Positions 49,886 to 59,899 of a stretch of 64,000 nt of DNA are shown piece by piece. The DNA is from Auricularia sp. M13 (lineage: Eukaryota > Basidiomycota > Agaricomycetes > Auriculariales > Auriculariaceae), in assembly GCA_037042915.1 (NCBI GenBank), contig CM073195.1, positions 558,001-622,000 on the forward strand, in the 5' to 3' direction. The notes below the pieces were generated by a model. The model was not told where the DNA came from and made no database searches. It saw nothing but the letters and a program-made list of their open reading frames with translations. The position numbers and the translations under genes were made by a program. Each line of letters opens with the position of its first letter. The first letter of the stretch is position 1.

Positions 49886-51391
49886 CTACAAGGTGCTCAG
49901 TCTATAATCCGAGAGTCTACTTCTCCAGGAACTTGAGCATAGAAACCTAAATTTCAAATGAGCCCAACACACAGGCACGCCAAAATCAAAAAGGAAAGGA
50001 CGCACCAGCAATGCCATATGGTCCTTTATCTCGCTCCCGAGGCGTTTATTGCAGCTCGCGGATTCAATGAGCGCGATCTTCTCGCTTTCATTGAACAGCA
50101 CGCCTTCATCCCACACAGAGGAGAACTCAGCCATGGTTTTGCCGGTGTCGACGGCTCTTGATGCCACAACTTTGGCCAGCGAGGGGCACAGCTTCTTGTG
50201 AGACACTGGCGCGGCCTTCCAGTCCATTCTCTGGCACTGTCGGCTGCAGTAGAGCGAGAACATGCAGGCGCCACAACGCTGCAGCTTCCCAATGCCACTG
50301 GCCCTATTGGTGCAGCCCGAACGGTGGCATACTAGCGACGTAGAACAGAGCCGAAGGTGAGTGAACACCAGCTCAGACGGGCTAGCCCGGGAGAGCACAT
50401 TCTGGGCACGGTATGTGCTGACGATCTCCGGGAGTTGGAGGTGGGGATTGGCCGTCTGAAGGGCTGAGGCGGCACGCAGCAGGATGCTTTGAACCATCTT
50501 GTTCTGCGTGTTCATTGCGTACGGTACGATGGCATCGTAAAGAAGTTGTTCATAGCCGGCAGAAATGACCAGCCAATCGTCCAAGCAAGCGTCAGGGCCG
50601 TTGATGATGGTATTTAGAAGCATGCAGGTGTCGTATTTGATCCCTCCAGCCTGTTGAGACGAAGGTCTTCCGAGCCCAACATCATGAACAAGAAAGGGCA
50701 CCACGCGCGACGGGAAGCTGGTGTTGAGCATTTCCCAGTTGCATAGGGCCAGAACGACAGTGGCGACAATGCGGTCGCGGGCAGGGAATTGCCGCAGTGT
50801 GTCGATGACCTCCAGCCGAGCACAGAGCGTGAGGCGCAGAACAAGATCCAGCCCGCTGCGTGTGGGGATCGTGCAGGCCCAGCGGACATAAGGCCCGACG
50901 CCATTGGGCATCACGTCGCCTGGAACGCAAGGCCATGCTCCCTTTCGGAAGATGTTGGTATATTTCGCGTTGGGCCCGCAGTACAGTGCCAAGTGGAGAA
51001 AGGAGCAAAGGGCATCCATGAGGCATGCAACGGGGTCCCAGGTCAGGCTTTGCTTTGCATGACCAGGCTGGACACAAGATGCTGCGTTGAGAGCGAGGCG
51101 AGAGCGCAGTGCTGATAGGTCCCCAGTGGCGCCAGGCACGGAAGCGACCTTCGCGCAAGCAGCCCAGAATGCATGGCGAGAGCTGAGCATCATCTCGACT
51201 GCGGGAATGTTGACCTCGTCCTTGAGCATAGCCGAGAAGGCCTGTATGCAGATTGGGCACGCGCGGGGTGCTGTAGCATGGTCCAGCTGCACGGTATACG
51301 CATTGGCGAGTCGCAAGATGTTGCGTGAGGGTTGGGCCATGGTTGGGCGGAAGGCAAGCACTCCACGGTAGACGATCCTACGGAGATCCAT
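49886..51391 (-). CDS. MYND zinc-finger protein
   Basis: Single-exon gene read leftwards from the ATG at 51391: MDLRRIVYRGVLAFRPTMAQ. About 330 residues of helical, armadillo-like sequence follow, with KGAWPCVPGDVMPNGVGPYV, ARLEVIDTLRQFPARDRIVA and GPDACLDDWLVISAGYEQLL. Then the MYND finger: CHRSGCTNRASGIGK, LQRCGACMFSLYCSRQCQR and MDWKAAPVSHKKLC, with all the Cys and the His in place. MYND fingers bind Pro-rich partner peptides. Expanded families of such genes are common in mushrooms; the job of this one is unknown. The frame is open further upstream through a CA repeat, which would give an implausible Val-Cys run, so the first Met after it is taken as the start. Confidence 0.85.
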   Translation of the reverse strand: MDLRRIVYRGVLAFRPTMAQPSRNILRLANAYTVQLDHATAPRACPICIQAFSAMLKDEVNIPAVEMMLSSRHAFWAACAKVASVPGATGDLSALRSRLALNAASCVQPGHAKQSLTWDPVACLMDALCSFLHLALYCGPNAKYTNIFRKGAWPCVPGDVMPNGVGPYVRWACTIPTRSGLDLVLRLTLCARLEVIDTLRQFPARDRIVATVVLALCNWEMLNTSFPSRVVPFLVHDVGLGRPSSQQAGGIKYDTCMLLNTIINGPDACLDDWLVISAGYEQLLYDAIVPYAMNTQNKMVQSILLRAASALQTANPHLQLPEIVSTYRAQNVLSRASPSELVFTHLRLCSTSLVCHRSGCTNRASGIGKLQRCGACMFSLYCSRQCQRMDWKAAPVSHKKLCPSLAKVVASRAVDTGKTMAEFSSVWDEGVLFNESEKIALIESASCNKRLGSEIKDHMALLVRPFLFDFGVPVCWAHLKFRFLCSSSWRSRLSDYRLSTL

Positions 51392-51431
51392 TGGGGATGC
51401 ACTTTCCCAGGGGCGTCTTTGGGCTCTTGCA

Positions 51432-51476
51432 ACACACACACACACACACACACACATGTATATATATATGTGTATA
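51432..51476. repeat. Compound (CA)n-(TA)n microsatellite
   Basis: About twelve AC dinucleotides followed by TGTATATATATATGTGTATA, just upstream of the MYND gene. Likely polymorphic between strains. Confidence 0.9.
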
Positions 51477-51564
51477 TGCCGTACATGGTTTGTTGATGGA
51501 CAAAGACTCAGTCTTGTTCAAGACGAGATCTCACTGCAGGCTGGTCCTGGTGGGCTTCCTTGAA

Positions 51565-51816
51565 TTAGCAGTCAGAGCCTGGGACGTGGGAGAAGGAGTG
51601 ATTATACCATACATTATTTTTGCGTTTCTTTGTCGCCTTTCTTTTCTGTAGTACAGCTGCTGGAGTCGCCTGTGCTGATGAGTCGGTAATGCAGGCATCG
51701 AACGGGGGAGCATGCCGGACCTCATTGACCTCCGGCACATAAATATCCCATTCGGGTCGCTCCTCGCGTGGCCTGGCAAAAGTACCGCGGAGCTTGATCA
51801 ACTGAGTCTGAGACAT
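51565..51816 (-). CDS. Small hypothetical protein (83 residues)
   Basis: ATG at 51816: MSQTQLIKLRGTFARPREER, PEWDIYVPEVNEVRHAPPFD, a basic QKRKATKKRKNN cluster, ending HVPGSDC. It could be a short nuclear protein, but no family is recognised and no introns support it. Kept at low confidence because the composition is protein-like. Confidence 0.3.
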   Translation of the reverse strand: MSQTQLIKLRGTFARPREERPEWDIYVPEVNEVRHAPPFDACITDSSAQATPAAVLQKRKATKKRKNNVWYNHSFSHVPGSDC

Positions 51817-52834
51817 GGTGGATAGGAAGGAGGAAATCGTCCGTGCGTGCGAGTCAGAAGAACAGGGAACGAGCGGAGTCCAGAAGCGCATCGTCCGCTG
51901 CCCTACGTCGGGCGCACATGCACTGTCAAGGGCCAATGTCACTGTGAGAATCGCGCGCGCATATGCGTATGAGCGGGCTTGAGAATCTCGACCTCACTGT
52001 AAATGTGTAGGAAGTAATCACCATGAGAATACGCGCAGTTGTAAGCAAAGTTTACAGCCAAGCTTGCAGCGTGAAGCTATCAATGGAGGGCATCCCAAAA
52101 AGTGCTGAATCTTTTATTCATGACGCGGACGCGTTCGCATTCCTCTCCCACGTCCACTATGGCGCGCACCTTCGCGCTCACGAGCACAACGCACTCTCGT
52201 CGTGCATTGTCTACATCCGCCCGCCCGTCGCGCAAAGTGCGCCTTGCCCACCCGCGCCCACGCTCCACGTTCGCAGAGCCGCTGGACCTCGCGCTCCCGC
52301 TCCCTCGTCCGTGCTGCGTCCGCGCACGACAATCAGGTCGCGCCGCGGTCGCCCACCGCCTGCAGAACACGGCTTGCCGCCGCGAAGACTGCACGCACGC
52401 TCGCCGTCGACGGCGACCGTGACTAAGTTGCGCCGGCAGTGATGAGAGCGCGTCGCCCGCCCTTGCGCACAAGCTGCCATCACCCGCTCATCGCGCTCGA
52501 GGACGAGCTCGACGATGGCGAAACCCGTCGATCTCGCCCTCGACGCTGTTCGCCACGTCCGCACACTCGTCGCCGTTCTGAACGGCCGCCGCTGTCGCAG
52601 TGCAGCCTGCGTGTGCAGACAGCGACTCACCGTCTGGGTAGAGAGCATGCGAGGCAAAAAGCTCAGGTCCATGATTTCAGCCCAGTGCGCGTCTGCGTCG
52701 AGAAGTCGCTCACCTGCAACTTATGACGCCCATGCTGCCGACTTGCCGCTGAGCGTGCGTGCGAACCTGGCGAGCGACTCCTCAGGCTGCCAGTGATCGA
52801 CTCGCGCCCTCGCACTGCGCACTTCTCGCGCTGC
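51817..52834. other. 1 kb without a supported gene
   Basis: All six frames give Arg/Ala/Pro-rich, GC-driven translations without motifs or splice structure. Confidence 0.45.
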
Positions 52835-53698
52835 TCATCCCATCGCCCGCGTACATATGCCCTGACTTCCAACGCATTCCATCCGGCTGGCGCCGTCGCG
52901 GTCGTGCGGGAGCCGGACGTCGGACTCGCTCTCCTGCGTGTGCTTGGCGTCCCAGTCCATCTCGGCCTTGGACTTGGGCGAGTAGGAGTAGTCGTGCTCG
53001 GTTTGCACGTCGACCATCTCGCTGCGCGTGCGTCAGCGAGTGAGCGAGTGGGAGGGAAGGGACGAGCGCGAGCAAAGAAATCGAACGCGTCGGCGACGGC
53101 GAATGGGATGAAAGGAAAGGAGGCAAGAACTCACGTGATACGCACAACAGGCCCGCCCCGCCGCCTGCTGGTGTGCCCGAAGGTGGTCTAGCCGAGCGAG
53201 ATGCCGTTCGAGGCGCCCGCGCCGGTCGAGGTGACGGATTTGGAGAGGTTGAAGAGGTCGAGCTGCGGCACGCGTTCACTACACGAAGTCAGCCTTACTG
53301 TTCATCGCAGAAAGAAGAACGCAGGAAGGACGCCGACGCAAACTCACAGGAAGTAAGGAGCGAGAAGGCGTACACCTTGGCCATTACGACGTCGTTCAGG
53401 ACTGGCGGGCGCGAGCGAAGCAAGCAGCGGCGAGCAGCGAGCAGCAGCGAGTGATAACGAGAGCGAGCAGCGGCGAGTGATAACGAGAGCGAGCAGCGGC
53501 GAGTGACGGCGAGAGCGAAGGCGAGTGCGAGAGAGCGAGAAGGGAGAGGTCGGTTAGTTTAAGAGAATGGGAGACGAGCAAAGCGGACGCACAGAAAACC
53601 ATGCCGGCGTTGACTTTGAACAGCACGAAGGTGAGCGTCTGCGAATGAGCGAGAAGACGTTCGCCTGCACCGTCCGCGAGATGATCGCATTGAACGTC
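52835..53698 (-). pseudogene. 3' half of a fungal multi-pass membrane protein gene (DUF6534-like)
   Basis: Read leftwards. An acceptor CTAG preceded by GCTGACG opens TFNAIISRTVQANVFSLI. Then, one base out of frame (about 53640-53645), comes QTLTFVLFKVNAGMVF, followed by an intron holding a 26-bp tandem repeat. Next are FLNDVVMAKVYAFSLLTS, an intron, and LNACRSSTSSTSPN. After a further intron the cytosolic tail reads EMVDVQTEHDYSYSPKSK and SESDVRLPHDRDGAS. The order (helix, Leu-Thr-Phe helix, AKVYAFSLL helix, LNxR, acidic tail) is that of Agaricomycete membrane proteins with DUF6534. The 5' exons are absent upstream on this strand. With the missing start and the frame break I call it a pseudogene or gene half. 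Confidence 0.55.
53441..53518 (+). repeat. 26-bp tandem repeat, three copies
   Basis: Three copies starting at 53441, 53467 and 53493 (GCAGCGGCGAGTGATAACGA-type, then GAGCGA), with a few substitutions in copies 1 and 3. It sits in an intron-like part of the membrane-protein remnant. Confidence 0.8.
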
Positions 53699-54220
53699 CT
53701 AGCGGGGCGTCAGCATCGCGCGAAGCGGGTGAAGGTCGCAGACCGCCGCAGCCAGACTGCAGGCCGCAGCCGGATGACAGCCAAGCAGCGTCGCCGCCGG
53801 ATAGCTGCCGTCTGCTGCCCCAGCCCACAGTCTTGGTCAGCCATGCACACAGACACCGCGCACAGCGAGCGAGAGCGTACCGGCGATTTACAGTGAAGTG
53901 TACGCAATTTTTGGGCTGATAGCGGCGTTGTGCGCTGACTGCGGGCTGGCCAGCTGCCCGGTGATGCTGCCCGGTGATGCTGCCCTGCGACCCGTGCTCG
54001 ACACCGCCCATGACGCTCTCGAGCATAGCGTGCATGCCGCACGATGGCCGACGCGCCTGCCTGGCCTTTGCGGCAACAGCGCCTTTGGGGTGAGAGTGGT
54101 TCACAGCTAAGTCCCAAGTGTTTGGGCGCGTTTGACCCGGTCCAGTTGACCTCTGGTCGCACGTCCACAGCTGCACGCCCACAGCTGCTCTGCGCTGCAT
54201 AGCCCGCCTGCAGCACGCCG
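53699..54220. other. No gene seen; possible right inversion breakpoint
   Basis: Contains short duplicated words, for example GCTGCCCGGTGATGCTGCCC near 53950-53980, but no coding signal on either strand. Confidence 0.4.
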
Positions 54221-54648
54221 TTGCGTTCTTGCTGCGTCTCTGATTCGGCGCCGTCTGTTTACTCTCGCGCTGCGTGGCGGCACGAGACGACGGTGCCGGC
54301 GTTCGAGTGCAACGAGGCGGCGCCGTTCGAGTGCCTCCGCGGCGAGATCGACTTCTGCTACCCGCTCCTCGAGCAGTGCGTCGACCCGACGGACCTGTTC
54401 AACGATGTGTGCGACTCGAACGGCGGGTGGGGCTGTTGGCTCAGGTGCGCTTTGTGAGTGCCTCCCGGTTCTTGCGCGATGGCCCTGATAAGTTGCGCTC
54501 AGATTGGAGACGCCCTGCGTGAGCGCAAAGGGCGCGAGCTGCTGCCCGGTGGACCTGCAGTGCTCCGCGGACGGCCAGTGCGTGCCCAAGGACGCTGACC
54601 CGGCCGACCAGAACCCCGTCGTGTGTGACGAGACCGAGACCCTGTGCA
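54221..54648 (+). CDS. Cysteine-rich protein fragment (two exons), ends uncertain
   Basis: Exon 1 (to 54444) encodes TTVPAFECNEAAPFECLRGE, IDFCYPLLEQCVDPTDLFND and VCDSNGGWGCWL. A 58-nt GT-AG intron joins to exon 2 (54503-54648): RLETPCVSAKGASCCPVDLQ then CSADGQCVPKD and NPVVCDETETLC. The regular cysteines, including a CC pair, suggest a secreted or extracellular-domain protein stabilised by disulfides. No signal peptide is found upstream and the true start is unknown. Further exons may follow up to about 55236, where HPSMSRRLATGLTGSSLHQK and LDDINSWLTQSKKLYGDL read like protein. No family recognised. Confidence 0.4.
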
Positions 54649-55581
54649 GTGCGTCCGCCCGACCCAAATGTCTCATGAGCCCATCCGTTCTCGCGCGCAG
54701 ACGCCACGGCCGTGACGGCGGGCGCACCGCCGCAACGATACCGGCGTCGAGAGCGCGTCCTCGCTCCTCAACGCCGCGCCTCAGGATTGTCCGTGATGGT
54801 CCACGGTGCGTGCACTTCCAGTCCTCACGGTTGATATCCGAATGCTAATCGCGTCTGCAGCCTTGTTTCTACCCATGACGTGGCTGAGCAGCACGCCCGC
54901 TCGTGGTCGCGCAAGGATCTTCGACATTGAGAAAGATGATCACCTACCAGCGCCGCATTGCTGCGTATGTCCTCTTTCTGTACGCGCCGCAGACCCCGAC
55001 TCACTTCCCCTCCGCAGCACGTCGGCCTTGCATCCCTGCTCATCACGCCCACAGCCAGCAGCCTCGTCCGTGCAGGAGACCCCGGCTGCAGCGCCAGATC
55101 CCAAGAACTTCTGGCATCCCTCAATGTCTCGTCGTCTGGCCACCGGCTTGACGGGCTCGTCTCTGCACCAGAAGCTGGACGACATCAACTCGTGGCTCAC
55201 ACAGAGCAAGAAGTTATACGGCGATCTCTCGGTGCGCATGTCGTCGCCTTTGACGATCACCCTGGTGCATTTCTCGGACTTTATTTACTATGTATAAGGA
55301 TACTACACCATATTGCACTAGGTAACTTAGATTTATGAGACTGTTGTCGGAGTTTCCGCGTCCGTCGGCCTTTGAACAAGACGCAAATAGAGACACACAA
55401 CGCGTCTCCTTGACTCCCTTTCCCATCCACCTCATCCAACTCACCCCGCTGACCGACACGTGTAGCGCGGCCGGGCGGGTTGCCAAGGTTGCGCGTATAC
55501 ACTTTGTGTCTGTGTCTCGGACGTGTAGTCTGGTTGCTCTATCGCCGTTATATTTGAACCTCCCGTTGACCAACACCGACC
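54649..55581. other. Possible downstream exons, then intergenic
   Basis: Up to about 55236, scattered protein-like pieces may be 3' exons of the cysteine-rich gene, but I could not join them confidently. From 55300 to 55581 nothing is seen except a TTATATTTG at about 55550, which may serve the TET/JBP-like gene. Confidence 0.4.
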
Positions 55582-57692
55582 ATGATTCCATCCTCAGTGC
55601 GTAATTACGCTTCAGCTCCGTCCTGTTCTGATCTGATCTTGGACTACAGGACATTGATGTATGGCATGCTCAGGTGGTTCTCGCTGCTTTGGCAGAGAAA
55701 GCACGTGAACGCGAATCGCTTGCTGAAATGACCGGCGTCCTGGACGATCCCTCTCTTTTACGCTTTGGCCCTGCTTCGGAGAAGACACCGTTCTCCTTTC
55801 AGGACTGGTCATACGCGCCCGATTCTATCCAGCCGTCTGCCGAGGTCATGGCACGATGGAAGGAGTACTTGCAGCGGCACCCTGAACACGGTCCGTCATT
55901 ACCCACACAGCCTTTACCGTCTGCCTGCTTGTCGGGTGAACAACCGGTGCCTACCCATATTCCGATATCTGGCGAGCAAGCGCGCAAGCGCAAACGTTCA
56001 GGAGGTTCCGGAGCACAACGACGGAAACGCAAACGCTTGGCTCGGGACTCGTCACCGCCCTCATCGCCGTTGTCGCCCACATCGCCGTTACCACCCTCGT
56101 CCCCACTGCCGCCCAATTCGCCGTCACCGTCTTCATCCCCGCTGTTGCCCACATCACCATCGCCGTTGCCGCCCTCATCCCCGCCACTGCCCACCTGCAT
56201 GTCGCCATTGCCGCCCTCATCGCCGCTGCCGCTGCCGTCCTCGTCCTCGTCATCATCGCCATTATCGGCCTCATCGCCGTTGCCCTCGTCACCGATGTCT
56301 GGCGAATCAATACCGTCTTCCTCAAAATTGCGCAAGCGCGGCAAGCAGAGCCACGAGAACAAGCGTAGGCGTCAAAATGCCAAGTGGCGTGCTTCCCATG
56401 GCAATATCAAGCTTTCAAGTGACCGTCTACCACCACCACTGGCAGCAAAGCATCTCAAGAGGGTCCAGGCGACCAAGGCCGCTCAGATGGCGCACAAGGA
56501 GCTCCTTACCAACAAGAGCGCATACATTGGTCCCCCGCCCGTGAGCAAGCCGAAGGTCGACTATTTGCAAAATCACCAATGGCCGCACCTTCCAAAGGAT
56601 GTTGTCGACGAGCTACCACCCTCTGTGCAGAAGTACGTCGATGAAGGCTTCCATATTCTGGAAAATAAACCTGAGTACGTGTCAATCTCTCTGAGAGTGT
56701 CTACCTGCTGACAGCCTGTAGCATGGCCCAGGTCATTACAGACCTTAACGATGTCATCCTTGTGGTCAAGGCCCTTCCACCCAAGTCGCCTATGTGGCAG
56801 TTCATCGTCGAGAGTGTCGAGGCTCAGCTGGCGAAGCTGGATGCTGCCCTCACGTATCACGCGTACGCGAAGGAACCTGGTACCACTCGAACCACAGGCT
56901 TGTTCAAGCACATCACCGTTGGCCTGAGCATGGGGGGCGGCCAGCAGGTATGCCTCCCTCAAATTTAAATTGTTCTTCAGGTGCTAAATTGTGCATAGGC
57001 GCCTAAGTATCTGAACATCCGCAACGACTGGCATCAGCCCATGCGCGAGTTCATGGACCACCCAGATGTGCGCATCTTCGCAGAGCACATGTCAAGTATG
57101 TGGGGCAATTGAGTCTGATTGCTTGGTTATGCTGATCAGAACCCCAGAAGTGTTCAAGTTCTGGTTTCCGAAGCTGTACGCCCTCTATATGCAGCTGGTC
57201 ACCGACCTACATGGCCACGACCCGCACGCACATGGTGCATTCCCGGGCTTCCCCATGCACGACGAGACCGCCAACACTGGGAAGAAGACAGCGACCCCCG
57301 AGCATGTTGACTTCAAGAACGCCATCTTCGGCGTCTGCGTTATTGCAATATTCGGGACGTTCAACCACCGCAAATCGGGCCTCCTGGTTCTGCGCGAACT
57401 CAAGGTCCTCATGCAGCTCGCGCCGGGCGACATCGTTTTCATACCGTCAGCGCTCATTACCCACGGCAACACCGATCTCGCTGAGGAGGACATCCGCCGC
57501 TCTTGGACGCTGTACACCGCCGGCGGCCTCTTTCGATACAGAGATGCAGGGTTCAAAACGGAGAAAGAGCTCGAGGATAGTGGTCAGTTTGAGTTCCTGC
57601 GCTCTTTCCGCCGCATGCAGGCCTCTCTGCTCAAGGAGCGCCTTGGTATGCATATGACTCTTGAGCAACTGCGCCAATATTATAGTTCTTAA
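55582..57692 (+). CDS. TET/JBP-like 2OG-Fe(II) dioxygenase
   Basis: The ATG at 55582 gives MIPSS. Intron 55597-55649 (donor GTGCGT) joins to DIDVWHAQVVLAALAEKARE. A nuclear-type basic stretch (RKRKRSGGSGAQRRKRKRLA) and about 100 residues of Ser/Pro repeats follow, then a second basic patch (KHLKRVQATKAAQMAHKELL). The catalytic part has NIRNDWHQPMREFMDHPDVR, HVDFKNAIFGVCVIAIFGTF (the metal-binding H-x-D), LLVLRELKVLMQLAPGDIVF, IPSALITHGNT (distal His), RRSWTLYTAGGLFRYRDAGF (candidate Arg for 2-oxoglutarate). This matches the mushroom double-stranded beta-helix family related to TET and JBP, which oxidise 5-methylcytosine or thymine in DNA; in Agaricomycetes such genes are multi-copy and often lie near KDZ transposons. 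The substrate here is untested. Confidence 0.75.
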
Positions 57693-59132
57693 TTTGCTTT
57701 TTTTCCCCTCCATGGTAGTAGTAGCAGTGAATTATCTTCTTATTGCACTAATTCCCTGCTACATGACATTAAGCTATGTGGCTTGAGTGAAACAAATGAG
57801 CGACAAGCAAATGGTAACTTAATGACAGACTGCGATTAGACGGTGGCATGATGCAATGGAAGGAATATGAATGGGAATGCGAGTGAGGTGGAGGTCAAGT
57901 GCGCGCGCATAGAACGCGCAAAGTCTGAACCCCCAGGTCCCAGTGCGCGTAGACCATACATGGACTGGCGGGCGGCGCGCACACGAGTCGACTCGACGTC
58001 GCTAAGACTCTGGCTGTGCACGTGACGGGATATGCGGCGCTCGCGGCGCATGTCCTCCCAGAAGCGGTTGTCCCTCTGAGGCGCGGGCGGCGGTGCTTTG
58101 GGCGCGGCGAAGAAGATACGCGAGAGCCGATTTGGGGTTGCGCTCCAGGAGCGGCACGAGACGACGGCAACGGTGGGACGGAACAGAGTCGGGTGAGCGA
58201 CGTTCACGCAGCGGCGAGCGTCGTGCCCGTGTGGCCGCGTTGGCCCTCATGTGGGCTCTCCCTGGATATGAGAGGGCGTTGGAGGACGGGAGCGCGCGCT
58301 TGGTTGGCTCAAGGCGCGCGGATGGAGTCGCGGATGCTGCGTCTATGCGTGAGCACTCAGTGTGCGCGCGCAAGAGCAGCACGTACCATTCACCTGTTAG
58401 CAAGCGCGAGTTGCCAGAGGTGGTGCACGCGCACGACGGGTATGCCTGCAGCAGCACAGAGCGTTAGATGAGCACGCTCAGTGTGAGAGCCGCAAATGGA
58501 CGCACGGCTGATGCTCCTGGTCGGGCTGCCTGCGCGACGGCCGGTGGCGACGTCTGTCTGGCAGCAGCAGCAGATTCTGCGCACCCGCCTGCGCCGCGCA
58601 GGCGCACTCCCAGGAAACCGACGCCCGGTTGTGCGCCACACTCGACGAGGCGAGAAGCTGAGGGCAAGCGTGCTAAAACTCCTGCGCACCCGCCTGCGCC
58701 GCGCAGGCGCACTCCCAGGAAACCGACGCCCGGTTGTGCGCCACACTCGACGAGGCGAGAAGCTGAGGGCAAGCATGCTAAAACTCCGACGTGCTAAAAC
58801 TCCGACGTCGCCACCGTGCTTTCTCGATGGACGACAACGAGTTGTATACCGTCGGTAGGGTTGGTTCAGCATCGATCTGACTGCAGGGCTGACTTGTTTT
58901 ACAGCTTACATTCGCTATGCAGTCGCGCACGTCGCAACCAAGCGCGGGAAGAAGCGCCACAATTGGGTGTGTCGCATCTGTCGCGTTTCATAGCCGCATC
59001 GCTCACGTCGGAGGGCAGAAGTTTGCTATAGAAGTTCGTTGTGCCTTACTTAGCGGGCGATAGGTCTGATTTAGCTGCTCCAGTGGCACCGGTATCCTCG
59101 TGACAACAAGTCCGTGCCGCGCGCTCACCGTC
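57693..59132. other. 1.4 kb gene-poor region with a tandem duplication
   Basis: No supported gene. Overlapping Arg-rich frames on both strands come from GC-rich sequence and the 105-bp duplication. Confidence 0.5.
58577..58786 (+). repeat. 105-bp tandem duplication
   Basis: Unit 58577-58681 is repeated at 58682-58786 with a single visible difference (GCGTGC versus GCATGC near the end). Each unit contains an inverted repeat, CGCCTGCG...CGCAGGCG. Immediately after, a shorter direct repeat, GTGCTAAAACTCCGAC, follows the last copy. Confidence 0.9.
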
Positions 59133-59836
59133 ATGCCAACCCTTGGGCTTATATTGCACAGGCAATATGACATTTCGTGCATACAAGACGACGTTCTGGA
59201 TTGGTTCTTCCTGCACGCAGAAATGTCCACGATCCGCCCAGACGGGCAATATCCCAGCGGATGGCGAATATACCCCGACCAATCCTACATTGGTACGCTT
59301 CATATTTATATGGGCCACGATGAGCTGAACGGCGAAAAGATTCATGCCTGATTGACGCACTGAAAAACGACATTACCGCCCACCAGGAGCGACTTGCCTC
59401 CCTGGGTACAGATGCAAGCCAGGACAATCTTGCCGCAGTTTATAGCGAGCGTGAAGAGCTCGATCCGGACCGCATACGCGCCTGGCTGGAGATGAGATCC
59501 GATTTTCAAATGCTGGGGACTGTGGACCGAGAATTCGACCACTGGCGGCACCGTCCTCTGGGAAAATGTATGCGAGGACCTGCGCCCAAGCCGGTGGAGG
59601 GGCGCAAAATCGACATTTCAGAATTGCGGGAGCGGCTTGCGGAAATACTAGAGCAAACGGACGCCGCGGTCGACGACACAGAGACATTCGATGATACAGG
59701 CGACAACCAACGCCCCGCAATGTCCATCGCAGAAGACGGCTTCCCCGAGCATTTGACAAGAATCCACTTTGCGCACTCGGTGCCACGTTACAAGGTGAGC
59801 GCAAACGCCCTGAACGCACATTCTGAAAGCCCGTAA
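59133..59836 (+). CDS. Unrecognised protein, acidic coiled-coil; possible frame break
   Basis: The ATG at 59133 opens MPTLGLILHRQYDISCIQDD, VLDWFFLHAEMSTIRPDGQY and HIYMGHDELNGEKI, then a stop at 59349-59351. One base out of frame, a long conserved-looking stretch starts at once: CLIDALKNDITAHQERLASL, DNLAAVYSEREELDPDRIRA, WLEMRSDFQMLGTVDREFDH, IDISELRERLAEILEQTDAA. An intron-like GTGAGC follows at the RIHFAHSVPRYK codons. The two parts may be one gene broken by a one-base deletion near 59343, or two separate frames. No family is recognised. Helical and acidic, without membrane segments. Confidence 0.4.
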
Positions 59837-59899
59837 CATCGCTGTCTAGGTCCTTCTTACTGCCCTCGGTGCCCGTCGTATGCACAGAGCGAGTCGACT

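Noticed and set aside
58390-58872. Open frames over the 105-bp duplication that give repeat proteins.
   Set aside because: Open on both strands only because the unit is 105 bp. No start context, splice sites or motifs.
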